NCBI GenBank assembly: GCA_002365025.1
Contig: DEYX01000148.1
Location: 1-16,208 of the forward strand
Reading direction: 5' to 3'
Length of the DNA: 16,208 nucleotides
Source: Hungatella sp. UBA3147
GTDB lineage: Bacteria; Bacillota; Clostridia; Lachnospirales; Lachnospiraceae
Of the stretch, positions 1 through 7,400 are shown piece after piece. The notes beneath the pieces are model-generated. The model ran no database searches and had not been told where the DNA came from. It worked only from the letters and a program-made list of their open reading frames with translations. Numbering within the stretch: position 1 is the first letter of the stretch; each line of letters starts with the position of its first letter. The translations under genes were made by a program, and so were the position numbers.

Positions 1-10
1 ATGCTGGGAG

Positions 11-373
11 ATGCCGGCCCGTACAATGCCGGCCCGTACAATGCCAGAGAATTGTATGCCGGTATGTGTCATGCCGATTCAATGCCCAGAAAAAGAGAAG
101 GAAGCTATGGCGCCTATGAAATGCCCGAATATGGCAACTAGTCCCGCATTTGTGAAGTGCCCTGAAATGCCGAAATGCACAGCACCGGCCATGCGTCCCA
201 GCAAGCCCGCACCGGCTCCTTGCCCAGCCGAAAATATTGACCAGTTCCCAGTTGGAATGGCATATGTACCATGGCAGTGCTGGCAGGAATTGTATCCGTT
301 AGATACTGCCATGAACATGGGAACCATCTTCCCGGATCTGTTTAAACCATTTATTATGGGGGGGTGCCAGTGA
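11..373 (+). CDS. cotJA: Spore coat-associated protein CotJA, possibly 5'-truncated
   Basis: First gene of a cotJABC operon, whose products belong to the inner spore coat and are made in the mother cell. The C-terminal 45 residues carry the family signature (PVGMAYVPWQCWQELYPLD, then GTIFPDLFKPF). The N-terminal part is unusual: five consecutive pentapeptides beginning Met-Pro (MPART, MPART, MPENC, MPVCV, MPIQC), followed by a Pro/Cys/Met-rich stretch. The first ATG shown has GGGAG directly against it, which is too close for a ribosome binding site, and the frame is open to the left edge of the window. The true start may therefore lie outside, with more repeats. At 120 residues or more it is longer than Bacillus CotJA (about 80). 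The stop overlaps the cotJB start. Expression would be expected from a mother-cell sigma factor promoter upstream of the window; this is inference from the family. Confidence 0.85.
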   Translation: MPARTMPARTMPENCMPVCVMPIQCPEKEKEAMAPMKCPNMATSPAFVKCPEMPKCTAPAMRPSKPAPAPCPAENIDQFPVGMAYVPWQCWQELYPLDTAMNMGTIFPDLFKPFIMGGCQ

Positions 374-639
374 TGATGGGTTATAATGTTGATTGCGATA
401 TGCTGTTAAAGCAGGTTTATCAAGCAAGCTTTGCAATGGATGATGTAGTTTTGTATCTTGACACCCATCCAGATGATCAGGAAGCATTAAACTATTACTT
501 TTATGTAGCAGATATGCGGCAGCAGGCAATGCAGGCTTATGAAGAGCAGTGCGGCCCTCTGATGGTTGATGGAGTCATGGATGAGAATTACTGGACCTGG
601 ATCAATGATCCATGGCCATGGGAAGGAGAGTGCGGCTAA
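373..639 (+). CDS. cotJB: Spore coat protein CotJB
   Basis: Second gene of the cotJ operon, 88 residues from this start. It matches the small CotJB family through the segment YQASFAMDDVVLYLDTHPDD (residues about 14-33) and the aromatic tail with WTWINDPWPWEGE. Its role is structural: with CotJA it is thought to help place CotJC in the spore coat. I chose the ATG at 373, which overlaps the cotJA stop as TGATG, because a run of seven G at 358-364 lies 8 nt upstream as a ribosome binding site. An in-frame GTG at 364 would have no such site. The gene is followed at once by cotJC through another overlapping stop and start, so the three genes are translationally coupled. Confidence 0.92.
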   Translation: MMGYNVDCDMLLKQVYQASFAMDDVVLYLDTHPDDQEALNYYFYVADMRQQAMQAYEEQCGPLMVDGVMDENYWTWINDPWPWEGECG

Positions 640-1247
640 TGTGGAGGTATGAAAAGAGATTACAGTATCCGGTAAATATAACGACTCCAAACCCCAAGAT
701 TGCTTCCTTTATTATTAGCCAGTATGGTGGACCAGATGGAGAAATGGGAGCTTCCATGCGTTATCTTTCCCAACGCTATGCCATGCCTTATAAGGAATGT
801 AAAGGGGTTCTCACGGATATCGGAACGGAGGAGTTAGCGCATCTTGAAATCGTAGCAACCATTGTTCACCAGCTGACAAGAAATCTAACACCGGAACAGG
901 TTGTTGAATCAGGGTTTGGTCCTTACTACATTGACCATACAACAGGCATCTGGCCTCAGTCTGCCGGTGGAGTTCCGTTTAATGCCAACCAATTCCAGTC
1001 AAAGGGAGATCCAATTACCGATCTTGTAGAGGATATGGCAGCAGAGCAGAAAGCAAGGAGTACTTACGATAACATTCTGCGTGTTATTTCTGATCCGGAA
1101 ATCTGTGATCCGATTCGATTTTTGAGAGAACGGGAAATCGTTCATTTCCAGAGGTTTGGGGAAGCTTTAAGAATTACCCAGGATAATCTGGACAGCAGGA
1201 ATTTCTATGCATTCAATCCAAGCTTTGATATTAGAGATCAGTGCTGA
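639..1247 (+). CDS. cotJC: Spore coat protein CotJC, manganese catalase family
   Basis: A 202-residue ferritin-like four-helix protein of the CotJC/manganese catalase family. Candidate dimanganese ligands are in place: E35 (GPDGEMG), E65 and H68 (TEELAHLE), E136 (MAAEQKAR) and H169 (REREIVHF). It probably degrades hydrogen peroxide in or around the spore coat and is a structural coat component; the enzymatic role is from family knowledge. The start is ATG at 639, overlapping the cotJB stop (TAATG), with GGAAGGAGAG at 619-628 as ribosome binding site and the usual CotJC opening MWRYEKRLQYP. An in-frame ATG at 612 lies inside cotJB and is less likely. A strong terminator follows directly, closing the operon. 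Confidence 0.95.
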   Translation: MWRYEKRLQYPVNITTPNPKIASFIISQYGGPDGEMGASMRYLSQRYAMPYKECKGVLTDIGTEELAHLEIVATIVHQLTRNLTPEQVVESGFGPYYIDHTTGIWPQSAGGVPFNANQFQSKGDPITDLVEDMAAEQKARSTYDNILRVISDPEICDPIRFLREREIVHFQRFGEALRITQDNLDSRNFYAFNPSFDIRDQC

Positions 1248-1249
1248 TA

Positions 1250-1292
1250 AAAACAGGCCGCAGCGTAAGTCCTTAAGCTGCGGCCTGTTTTA
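1250..1292 (+). terminator. Rho-independent terminator of cotJABC
   Basis: Perfect 15-bp stem, 1250-1264 paired with 1277-1291 (AAAACAGGCCGCAGC with its complement), a 12-nt loop, and a T tract at the 3' end formed by the stem itself. It begins 3 nt after the cotJC stop. Confidence 0.93.
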
Positions 1293-1338
1293 TTGTGTCA
1301 ATTTACATGCTTTTACTCCAAAATTTTCCTTTATTCGA

Positions 1339-1367
1339 TTGACGGAGGCTGTTTATACTAGTAGAAT
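1339..1367 (+). promoter_or_regulatory. Sigma-A promoter of the FtsA-like/NrdD operon
   Basis: TTGACG at 1339-1344 and TAGAAT at 1362-1367 with an exact 17-nt spacer, each one mismatch from the vegetative consensus. It lies 35 nt upstream of the FtsA-like start and downstream of the cotJ terminator, which points to vegetative expression independent of the coat operon. Confidence 0.75.
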
Positions 1368-1402
1368 AAAAGACAAATATACAAGAGAATGGGGCATTAT
1401 TT

Positions 1403-3337
1403 ATGGATAACAGACATAGTATTTTGACAGACACACTTCCGGATCAGGCTGTTTTCGCTCTGGATATTGGAACCCGGAGCATCATCGGTATGGTGGGCAT
1501 GCCTGACGGGGACAGAATTCATATCGTTGCCATAGAGAGAGCCGAGCACACAAAACGGGCGATGATTGACGGCCAGATCGAGGATATCGACCAGGTGGCA
1601 AAGATCGCTGGCCAGGTCAAGGACAGGCTGGAGAAAAAGCTTGGGTGCAGGCTTGACAAGGTCTCTGTAGCTGCCGCCGGAAGAGCGCTGAGGACAGAAA
1701 GCGTGACCTATGAGATGGAGCTTTCCAGACCTCAGAAGATCGATATAGAATCCGTCAGCCGCTTAGAGGCAGGTGCAATCAGTGAAGCAGAAAAATTATT
1801 TATGAATAGAGAAGATAAGGATTCGGACCGGCAGTTTTACCTGGTTGGATATACGGTAAGCCGCTATTACCTGGATAACTACATGATATCCAATCTGATC
1901 GATCATCATGGACGGGTTCTGAAAGCTGATATTATAGCAACCTTTCTCCCCACAGAGGTGGTGGAAAGCCTTTATGCTGCCATGAATAAAATCGGCCTGG
2001 AGGTAGCGAGCCTTACTTTGGAGCCCATTGCCGCCATCAATGCTGCAATACCTCAGAATATCCGCCTGTTGAACCTTGCAATGGTAGATATAGGAGCAGG
2101 AACCTCAGACATTGCAGTCTGCAGGGATGGCTGCGTGACCGGCTATACCATGGCCATACTTGCCGGAGACGAGATCACAGAGACTATTATGAAGGAGTAT
2201 CTGGTTGATTTTGATACCGCAGAAAAGATCAAGTCAGAGATTGACGAAGGGGCGGAGCTTCATTTTACGGATATCCTGGGATTTGAACAAGTAATCACGC
2301 GGGAATCCATCTTTGAGTGCATCAAGGAAGCGTCTTCCAGACTTTGCGAAGAGATATCAGCAAAAATCATGGAGGTAAATGGCGGGATGCCGTCGGCCGT
2401 ATTTCTTGCAGGGGGTGGGAGCAGGCTCTCCGGCTTAAAAGAGGGGATTGTCGAGCATTTAAAGATTGATCCCAAACGGGTTGCCATTGCCGGCAACAAT
2501 TTTAAAATCAATGCCTATTCCGATGAGTATGACCTTGAGAATCCGGAATTTGCGACTCCTCTCGGAATCGTTATTTCTGCAGGCTTCAGCATTGTCAATG
2601 ACAGCTTCCGCGTCATATTAAATGACAGGCCGGCCAAGCTCTTCCGAAATGGCAGCTTCACTGTTATGGATGTACTGATGATGAACGGATATAATTATCA
2701 GGATATGATCGGGCGTTCCGGTCAGAATCTGGTGGTGAGTGTCAATGGAAAAAGAACGGTCTTTTATGGAGAGAAAGCAGAGCCGTCTGTCTTAACGCTC
2801 AATGGAGAAAAAACCCAGCTTTCTGATCCGGTACATACGGAGGACTGGATCGTATTCATCCCAGCCACCCGCGGAAAAAACGCTTCGGCTATGCTCTCCG
2901 ACGTGGCAGAGCTTGGAAAAGAAGACAAAGTGCTGGTAAACGGCGAGGAGGCGAAGGAAGATGTGCCCCTGGAATCCGGTGACAGCATTATAATAGAAAC
3001 AACGGCAGCTGAAATAAAGGAAGAGCCGGAGGAAGCCGATTCCAGCCTTCATAAGTCGTCCGCCGGTACAGAACAAGACCGTCAGACAGGTAATAAACAG
3101 GGAGAAAAGAGCCGTGAGAGCAAGGGGAAAATCACGTTCTTTCTGAATAACAACCCCCTGACTCTTCCCTTAAAGCCGGATCACCGGCCCTATTATCTGA
3201 TGGACATGCTGGAATATTCCGGACTGGATTTTAAAAACGTAACCGGACAGGTGGTATTAGAGGTAAATGGGGAAAGCGGATTTTTTCAGCAGGAATTACA
3301 TAGCAGGGATCAAATCATGATCTATCAGGTCAAATAG
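1403..3337 (+). CDS. FtsA-like actin-fold ATPase with long C-terminal extension
   Basis: 644 residues. The N-terminal 390 or so form an FtsA/PilM-type actin-like ATPase: phosphate-1 motif ALDIGTRSIIG (about 19-29), an FtsA-like 1C/SHS2 segment (about 50-150), phosphate-2 motif VDIGAGTSDIAV (about 228-239) and adenosine motif FLAGGGSRLSGL (about 333-344). FtsA proteins are usually about 420 residues. Here a further 250 follow: a segment with VSVNGKR and VLVNGEEAK strand pairs resembling small ubiquitin-like (beta-grasp) domains, a charged low-complexity linker (about 532-575), and a last 70-residue domain beginning ITFFLNNNPLTLPL. No membrane segment or FtsA-type C-terminal amphipathic anchor is evident. 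It has its own sigma-A promoter, a weak ATGGGG ribosome binding site at 1389-1394, and an NrdD-family gene 22 nt downstream. Similar long FtsA-domain proteins occur in clostridia beside the normal ftsA; function is unknown, with a cytoskeletal or envelope role inferred. Confidence 0.8.
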   Translation: MDNRHSILTDTLPDQAVFALDIGTRSIIGMVGMPDGDRIHIVAIERAEHTKRAMIDGQIEDIDQVAKIAGQVKDRLEKKLGCRLDKVSVAAAGRALRTESVTYEMELSRPQKIDIESVSRLEAGAISEAEKLFMNREDKDSDRQFYLVGYTVSRYYLDNYMISNLIDHHGRVLKADIIATFLPTEVVESLYAAMNKIGLEVASLTLEPIAAINAAIPQNIRLLNLAMVDIGAGTSDIAVCRDGCVTGYTMAILAGDEITETIMKEYLVDFDTAEKIKSEIDEGAELHFTDILGFEQVITRESIFECIKEASSRLCEEISAKIMEVNGGMPSAVFLAGGGSRLSGLKEGIVEHLKIDPKRVAIAGNNFKINAYSDEYDLENPEFATPLGIVISAGFSIVNDSFRVILNDRPAKLFRNGSFTVMDVLMMNGYNYQDMIGRSGQNLVVSVNGKRTVFYGEKAEPSVLTLNGEKTQLSDPVHTEDWIVFIPATRGKNASAMLSDVAELGKEDKVLVNGEEAKEDVPLESGDSIIIETTAAEIKEEPEEADSSLHKSSAGTEQDRQTGNKQGEKSRESKGKITFFLNNNPLTLPLKPDHRPYYLMDMLEYSGLDFKNVTGQVVLEVNGESGFFQQELHSRDQIMIYQVK

Positions 3338-3359
3338 GATTTAAAGGAGAAGGACTAAC

Positions 3360-5456
3360 ATGTTAAAGGTTATGAAAAGGGATTGCGCGGAAGCGGACTT
3401 TGATTTATCCAAGGTCAAGGAAGCCATGAAAAAGGCATTTACTGCAACCGAAAAGTATTATACGGATAGCATTGTGGAATTGCTGGCCTTAAGGGTTGCC
3501 TCTGATTTTAAGGATAAGATGAAGGATGGGCTGATTGCTGTGGAAGATATCCAGGACAGCGTGGAGAAGGTACTGGAAGAGACTGGATATACAGATGTGG
3601 CAAAGGCTTATATCCTGTACCGAAAGCAGAGAGAAAAGATCAGGAGCCTGGGAGCAACCACTCTTGATTATAAGGATGTGGTGGATAACTACGTAAAGGT
3701 AGAGGACTGGCATGTAAAGGAAAATTCCACGGTGACCTATTCCGTGGGAGGCCTGATCCTTAACAATTCCGGAGCAGTAACAGCAAACTACTGGCTTTCT
3801 GAAATTTACGATAAAGAGATCGCGGATGCTTACCACAGAGGCGATATTCATATCCATGACCTTACCATGTTAACAGGATACAGCTGCGGCTGGTCTTTAA
3901 AAAAGCTTCTGCTGGACGGGCTTGGAGGGATTACCGGAAAGATTACAGCTTCTCCGGCAAAGCATCTGGCAACTCTTTGCAATCAGATGGTTAATTTTCT
4001 CGGAATTATGCAGAATGAATGGGCTGCTTCCCAGTCCTTTTCATCCTTTGATACATACCTGGCGCCTTTTGTCAGGGCTGATGGTCTTTCCTATGACAAG
4101 GTTAAAAAATGCATGGAGGCGTTTGTGTTTGGAGTCAATACGCCAAGCCGCTGGGGAACCCAGGCACCGTTTTCCCATATTTCCCTGGATTTAACGGTTC
4201 CTGAGGATATGAGAGAGGAAAAGGCCATTGTCGGGGGGCGGCGAATGGACTTTACCTATGGGGACTGCCAGATCGAGATGGATATGATAAACCGGGCGTT
4301 TTTAGAAACCATGCTGGCTGGAGATGCAGGCGGTATGGGATTTCAGTATCCGATTCCGGTTTATGGACTGTCTGAGAATTTTGACTGGTCGGACACTGAG
4401 AATAATCGCCTTTTGTTTACTTTAGCATCTCATTATGGAACACCTTACTTTTCCAACTATATCAGGGGCGGCCAAGTACCGGGGGATGTGAGGATCTCCT
4501 ATCATGGCGTAACTCCGGATCTTACGAAGCTGCGCAATAAGGCAGGGGGGTTCTTTGGATATGGAGAGAATACCGGGTCCATTGGTGTGGTCACCATAAA
4601 TCTTTCCCGGATCGGATATTTAGCCACCGATGAATCAGATTTTTACAAACGTCTGGATCAGGTGGCGGATATTGCGGCCAGATCCTTGAAGATTAAACGG
4701 GATGTCATCGGCAGACTTTTAAAGAATGGGCTTTATCCTTACACGGCCTGTTATCTGGAAAACTTAGAAAACCATTTTTCTTCCATAGGCGTGATTGGAA
4801 TGAACGAGGCAGGGCTTAACGCTTCCTGGCTTAAATCCGGAATGCAATCTCAAAGGACAAGAGATTTCGCGGCGGATGTGCTGATGCATTTAAAAAAGAA
4901 GCTGATCGGTTATCAGCTGGAGTATGGAAATCTGTACTGCCTGGAAGCGACTCCGGCGGAATCGGCAGCCTACCGCCTGGCAATGATCGACAGGAAGGAA
5001 TTTCCGGAGATTAAGACAGGCGGAAGGGTAGGAGATGTTCCTTATTATACCAACAGCACTAAACTTCCCTCTGATTTTGGAGGAACACTCCCTGAAGTTC
5101 TTGAAAACCAGAATACTGTCCAGCCTCTTTATACGGCCGGCAACGTATTTTCCGTCTACATGGAACAGGAAGCAGAAGACTGGAAAAAGATTCGGGACTC
5201 TTTGAGAAAGATGGCGGAGAATTACGATATTCCATATATGACCTTTACACCGGTGTATTCCATCTGCCAGACCTGCGGATATCTTTCCGGAAGAGAGGAA
5301 ATCTGTCCGAAATGCGGGAAACAGACAGACGTATACAGCAGGATCGCCGGATATTACCGTCCCGTACATGACTGGAATGAAGGCAAACTCCAGGAGTTTA
5401 AAAATCGGAAAATGATGAAAGTTGGAAGACTGAAATCAGATGCCGTACCCACATAG
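3360..5456 (+). CDS. nrdD: Anaerobic ribonucleoside-triphosphate reductase (NrdD) family, radical cysteine apparently missing
   Basis: 698 residues, normal for class III ribonucleotide reductase, the glycyl-radical enzyme that makes dNTPs without oxygen. Visible parts: N-terminal ATP cone (1-95, KRDCAEADFDLSKVKEAM), barrel motifs HIHDL (about 164), VNTPSRWGTQAPFSH, GFQYPIPVY and TGSIGVVTINL, a Cys4 zinc site (C636, C639, C649, C652) and the glycyl-radical motif RIAGYYRPV with G664. Oddities: where clostridial NrdD proteins, as I recall them, have SMCCRLRLDL after ..DVR, this one reads ISYHGVTPDL (379-388) with no gap, so the thiyl-radical cysteine is absent; and the usual GYCAGWSL reads GYSCGWSL (C176), shifting the second cysteine by one. 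The ribosome binding site is AAAGGAGAAGG. It shares an operon with the FtsA-like gene and no nrdG follows. The family is certain; reductase activity is doubtful. Confidence 0.9.
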   Translation: MLKVMKRDCAEADFDLSKVKEAMKKAFTATEKYYTDSIVELLALRVASDFKDKMKDGLIAVEDIQDSVEKVLEETGYTDVAKAYILYRKQREKIRSLGATTLDYKDVVDNYVKVEDWHVKENSTVTYSVGGLILNNSGAVTANYWLSEIYDKEIADAYHRGDIHIHDLTMLTGYSCGWSLKKLLLDGLGGITGKITASPAKHLATLCNQMVNFLGIMQNEWAASQSFSSFDTYLAPFVRADGLSYDKVKKCMEAFVFGVNTPSRWGTQAPFSHISLDLTVPEDMREEKAIVGGRRMDFTYGDCQIEMDMINRAFLETMLAGDAGGMGFQYPIPVYGLSENFDWSDTENNRLLFTLASHYGTPYFSNYIRGGQVPGDVRISYHGVTPDLTKLRNKAGGFFGYGENTGSIGVVTINLSRIGYLATDESDFYKRLDQVADIAARSLKIKRDVIGRLLKNGLYPYTACYLENLENHFSSIGVIGMNEAGLNASWLKSGMQSQRTRDFAADVLMHLKKKLIGYQLEYGNLYCLEATPAESAAYRLAMIDRKEFPEIKTGGRVGDVPYYTNSTKLPSDFGGTLPEVLENQNTVQPLYTAGNVFSVYMEQEAEDWKKIRDSLRKMAENYDIPYMTFTPVYSICQTCGYLSGREEICPKCGKQTDVYSRIAGYYRPVHDWNEGKLQEFKNRKMMKVGRLKSDAVPT

Positions 5457-5475
5457 TGAGCAGGATTTCATGACC

Positions 5476-5513
5476 AAAATCCCGGTTTTCTTTAGGAAAG
5501 CCGGGATTTTCTT
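5476..5513 (+). terminator. Rho-independent terminator after nrdD-like gene
   Basis: Stem 5476-5490 with 5496-5510 (AAAATCCCGG and its complement outside, one G-T wobble, then TTTC/GAAA), a 5-nt loop TTTAG, and the T-rich tail TTTTCTT. It begins 20 nt after the stop. Confidence 0.9.
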
Positions 5514-5612
5514 CGTTGTCAGAAGGGGGTGACAGGCTGGTGTCTGGACAAGAAAGCAGTACTTGGAAAATTTTAGATAAATAAAAGTGTCATTGTTTGT
5601 TAAATATGTACA

Positions 5613-5641
5613 TTGAAAAAAGAGTAGGGATATGCTAGCAT
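5613..5641 (+). promoter_or_regulatory. Probable sigma-A promoter of gluconate 5-dehydrogenase
   Basis: TTGAAA at 5613-5618 and TAGCAT at 5636-5641 with a 17-nt spacer. The -35 has one mismatch and the -10 two. It sits directly upstream of three operator-like boxes, which would then cover the start site and early transcribed region. Confidence 0.5.
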
Positions 5642-5690
5642 ATATACAAGGTGTTAGGTTTGTATACAAATTTTATAGTTTGGATACATA
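5639..5690 (+). promoter_or_regulatory. Three tandem operator-like boxes, probable GntR/FCD regulator sites
   Basis: The central box is a perfect 12-bp palindrome TTTGTATACAAA (5659-5670). A second box TTTGGATACATA (5679-5690) matches it at 10 of 12 positions, and a third CATATATACAAG (5639-5650) at 8 of 12. The centres are exactly 20 bp apart, about two helical turns. The GTATAC-centred palindrome resembles sites of FadR/FCD-type GntR regulators, and such a regulator is encoded downstream at 6697. Regulation of the dehydrogenase by it is inferred. Confidence 0.6.
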
Positions 5691-5751
5691 TCGAAACACA
5701 GATAAGATGAAATAACTGACCCCAAATAATAAGTAAAGGAGAGATTGAATC

Positions 5752-6555
5752 ATGAATTTAGCAAACCAGTTTTCCCTTGATGGAAAAGTTGCATTAGTCA
5801 CAGGTGCTTCCTATGGCATTGGTTTTGCCATTGCAAAAGGCCTTGCAGCAGCAGGCGCAACTATTGTTTTTAATGATATTAAGCAGGAATTAGTTGATAA
5901 GGGAATTGCCGCATACAAGGAAGAGGGAATAAAGGCTCATGGTTATGTATGTGACGTTACCGATGAAAATGGCGTAAATGCTATGGTAGCTCAGATCGAG
6001 AAGGAGGTCGGCGTGATCGACATCCTGGTAAACAATGCAGGCATTATCAAGCGTATCCCTATGTGCGATATGACCGCCGAACAGTTCAGACAGGTAATTG
6101 ATGTTGATTTGAACGCTCCATTTATCGTTGCCAAGGCTGTTATTCCGTCCATGATTAAAAAAGGACACGGAAAGATTATTAACATCTGTTCTATGATGTC
6201 CGAGCTTGGCCGTGAGACCGTATCCGCATATGCAGCTGCAAAGGGCGGACTTAAGATGCTGACAAAGAACATTGCATCTGAGTATGGTGAATTCAATATT
6301 CAGTGTAACGGCATTGGACCTGGTTACATCGCAACTCCTCAGACAGCACCGCTGCGCGAGACTCAGGCTGATGGTTCCAGACATCCATTTGACCAGTTCA
6401 TTATTTCTAAGACTCCGGCAGGACGCTGGGGAGATGCAGAGGATCTTTCAGGTCCCGCAGTATTCCTTTCCTCTGACGCTTCCAACTTTGTCAACGGACA
6501 TATCCTGTACGTGGACGGCGGTATCTTAGCTTACATTGGCAAACAGCCACAGTAA
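5752..6555 (+). CDS. Gluconate 5-dehydrogenase-type short-chain dehydrogenase (SDR)
   Basis: 267-residue cytosolic classical SDR. The Rossmann cofactor motif is TGASYGIG (17-24), the structural motif is VNNAG (about 93-97), and the catalytic residues are S147, Y160 and K164 (SAYAAAKGG). The tail TPAGRWGDAEDLSGPAVFLS with FVNGHILYVDGGILAYIGKQP is typical of gluconate 5-dehydrogenase/KduD-like enzymes, which interconvert a sugar acid and its keto form with NAD(P)H. The substrate could be 5-ketogluconate or a related keto-deoxy acid from uronate breakdown; the sequence alone does not decide. The ribosome binding site is AAAGGAGAG at 5736-5744. It has its own promoter with a triple operator array and its own terminator, so it is a single-gene unit beside its likely regulator. 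Confidence 0.88.
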   Translation: MNLANQFSLDGKVALVTGASYGIGFAIAKGLAAAGATIVFNDIKQELVDKGIAAYKEEGIKAHGYVCDVTDENGVNAMVAQIEKEVGVIDILVNNAGIIKRIPMCDMTAEQFRQVIDVDLNAPFIVAKAVIPSMIKKGHGKIINICSMMSELGRETVSAYAAAKGGLKMLTKNIASEYGEFNIQCNGIGPGYIATPQTAPLRETQADGSRHPFDQFIISKTPAGRWGDAEDLSGPAVFLSSDASNFVNGHILYVDGGILAYIGKQPQ

Positions 6556-6610
6556 TAGTCAGTTTTCAGTAATCAGGTCCGGCCATTTTTCCACGGCCGG
6601 CTCTGGTGTT

Positions 6611-6663
6611 AAAAATATGACCATGATGTCTGCTTTCAGGGCGGAGATCATGGCATATTTTTT
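6611..6663 (+). terminator. Rho-independent terminator after the dehydrogenase
   Basis: Long hairpin: 6612-6619 plus 6621-6627 pair with 6647-6661 (AAAATATG, one bulged A, CCATGAT), extended by an inner TCTGC/GCGGA stem, and ending in a T6 run at 6658-6663. A separate short hairpin CCGGCC/GGCCGG (6589-6600) lies just upstream without a T tract. Confidence 0.8.
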
Positions 6664-6696
6664 AACAGGCCTAATATAGAGGACGGAGAGGGTTCA

Positions 6697-7398
6697 ATGG
6701 AAGGAAAGACCAAAACCTATAAAAACCGCGGTGAGTTGGTGTTTGAAACGTTAAAGCAGGAGATTCTGGACCTGGAATTAAAGCCCGGACAGATCATCAG
6801 CGAAAATGAAATCTGTGAACGGTTTGGCGTATCCCGGACGCCTGTCAGGGAAGCGGTAAGAAGGCTTCAGGAACAGGGCTTTGTCAATTCGGTGCCATAT
6901 TCCGGCACACAGGTAACGCTTTTGAATCTGGATACGATTAAGCAGATGATATACATGCGTGTTGCGGTGGAAACCATGGTCATGCGGGATTTTGTGAATA
7001 TGGCGACGCCTCTCTGGATGGAAGAAGTCAGGTATCTGATCCGCAAGCAGCAGGCTCTGATTCAGGAAAAGGGATTTGAACCGGAGCAGTTTTACCGTAT
7101 GGATGCGCAGATGCATGCCATTTGGTATCAGGCTACCGGCAAACAAAAACTTTGGGATATGATACAGGCACAACAGTTACATTATACAAGGTTCCGCATG
7201 CTTGACTTTGTAACTGAGACGGATTTTACCAGAATCATCAGGGAGCACACAGAGCTTTTTGAACTGCTGGAGAAAAGAGACATCGATGGCCTGGAGCGGT
7301 CCCTCAGAGAACATCTGTATTACAGTATGAAGAGAATGAAGTATCAGATAGAAGTAGAATATAAAGACTATTTTGAGCAGGAAGAGCAGGAGGACTGA
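6697..7398 (+). CDS. GntR-family transcriptional regulator, FadR/FCD subfamily
   Basis: 233 residues. The N-terminal winged helix-turn-helix (about 10-75) shows the GntR pattern: LKPGQIISENEICERFGVSR, then TPVREAVRRLQEQGFV. The C-terminal all-helical FCD domain (about 85-220) carries the usual metal/ligand set D136, H140 (MDAQMH), H184 (REHTELF) and H206 (REHLYY). FCD regulators generally respond to organic or sugar acids such as gluconate and uronates and repress until the ligand binds. This one sits between a gluconate dehydrogenase gene, whose promoter holds GTATAC-centred boxes, and a coupled downstream gene of unknown function, so control of this module is a fair inference. The ribosome binding site GGAGAGG lies 5-6 nt before the ATG. 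The following gene starts 2 nt after the stop. Confidence 0.92.
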   Translation: MEGKTKTYKNRGELVFETLKQEILDLELKPGQIISENEICERFGVSRTPVREAVRRLQEQGFVNSVPYSGTQVTLLNLDTIKQMIYMRVAVETMVMRDFVNMATPLWMEEVRYLIRKQQALIQEKGFEPEQFYRMDAQMHAIWYQATGKQKLWDMIQAQQLHYTRFRMLDFVTETDFTRIIREHTELFELLEKRDIDGLERSLREHLYYSMKRMKYQIEVEYKDYFEQEEQED

Positions 7399-7400
7399 TC

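Noticed and set aside
10..85. 15-bp repeats as a CRISPR array or other non-coding repeat
   Set aside because: They are contiguous without spacers and in frame with the CotJA coding sequence.
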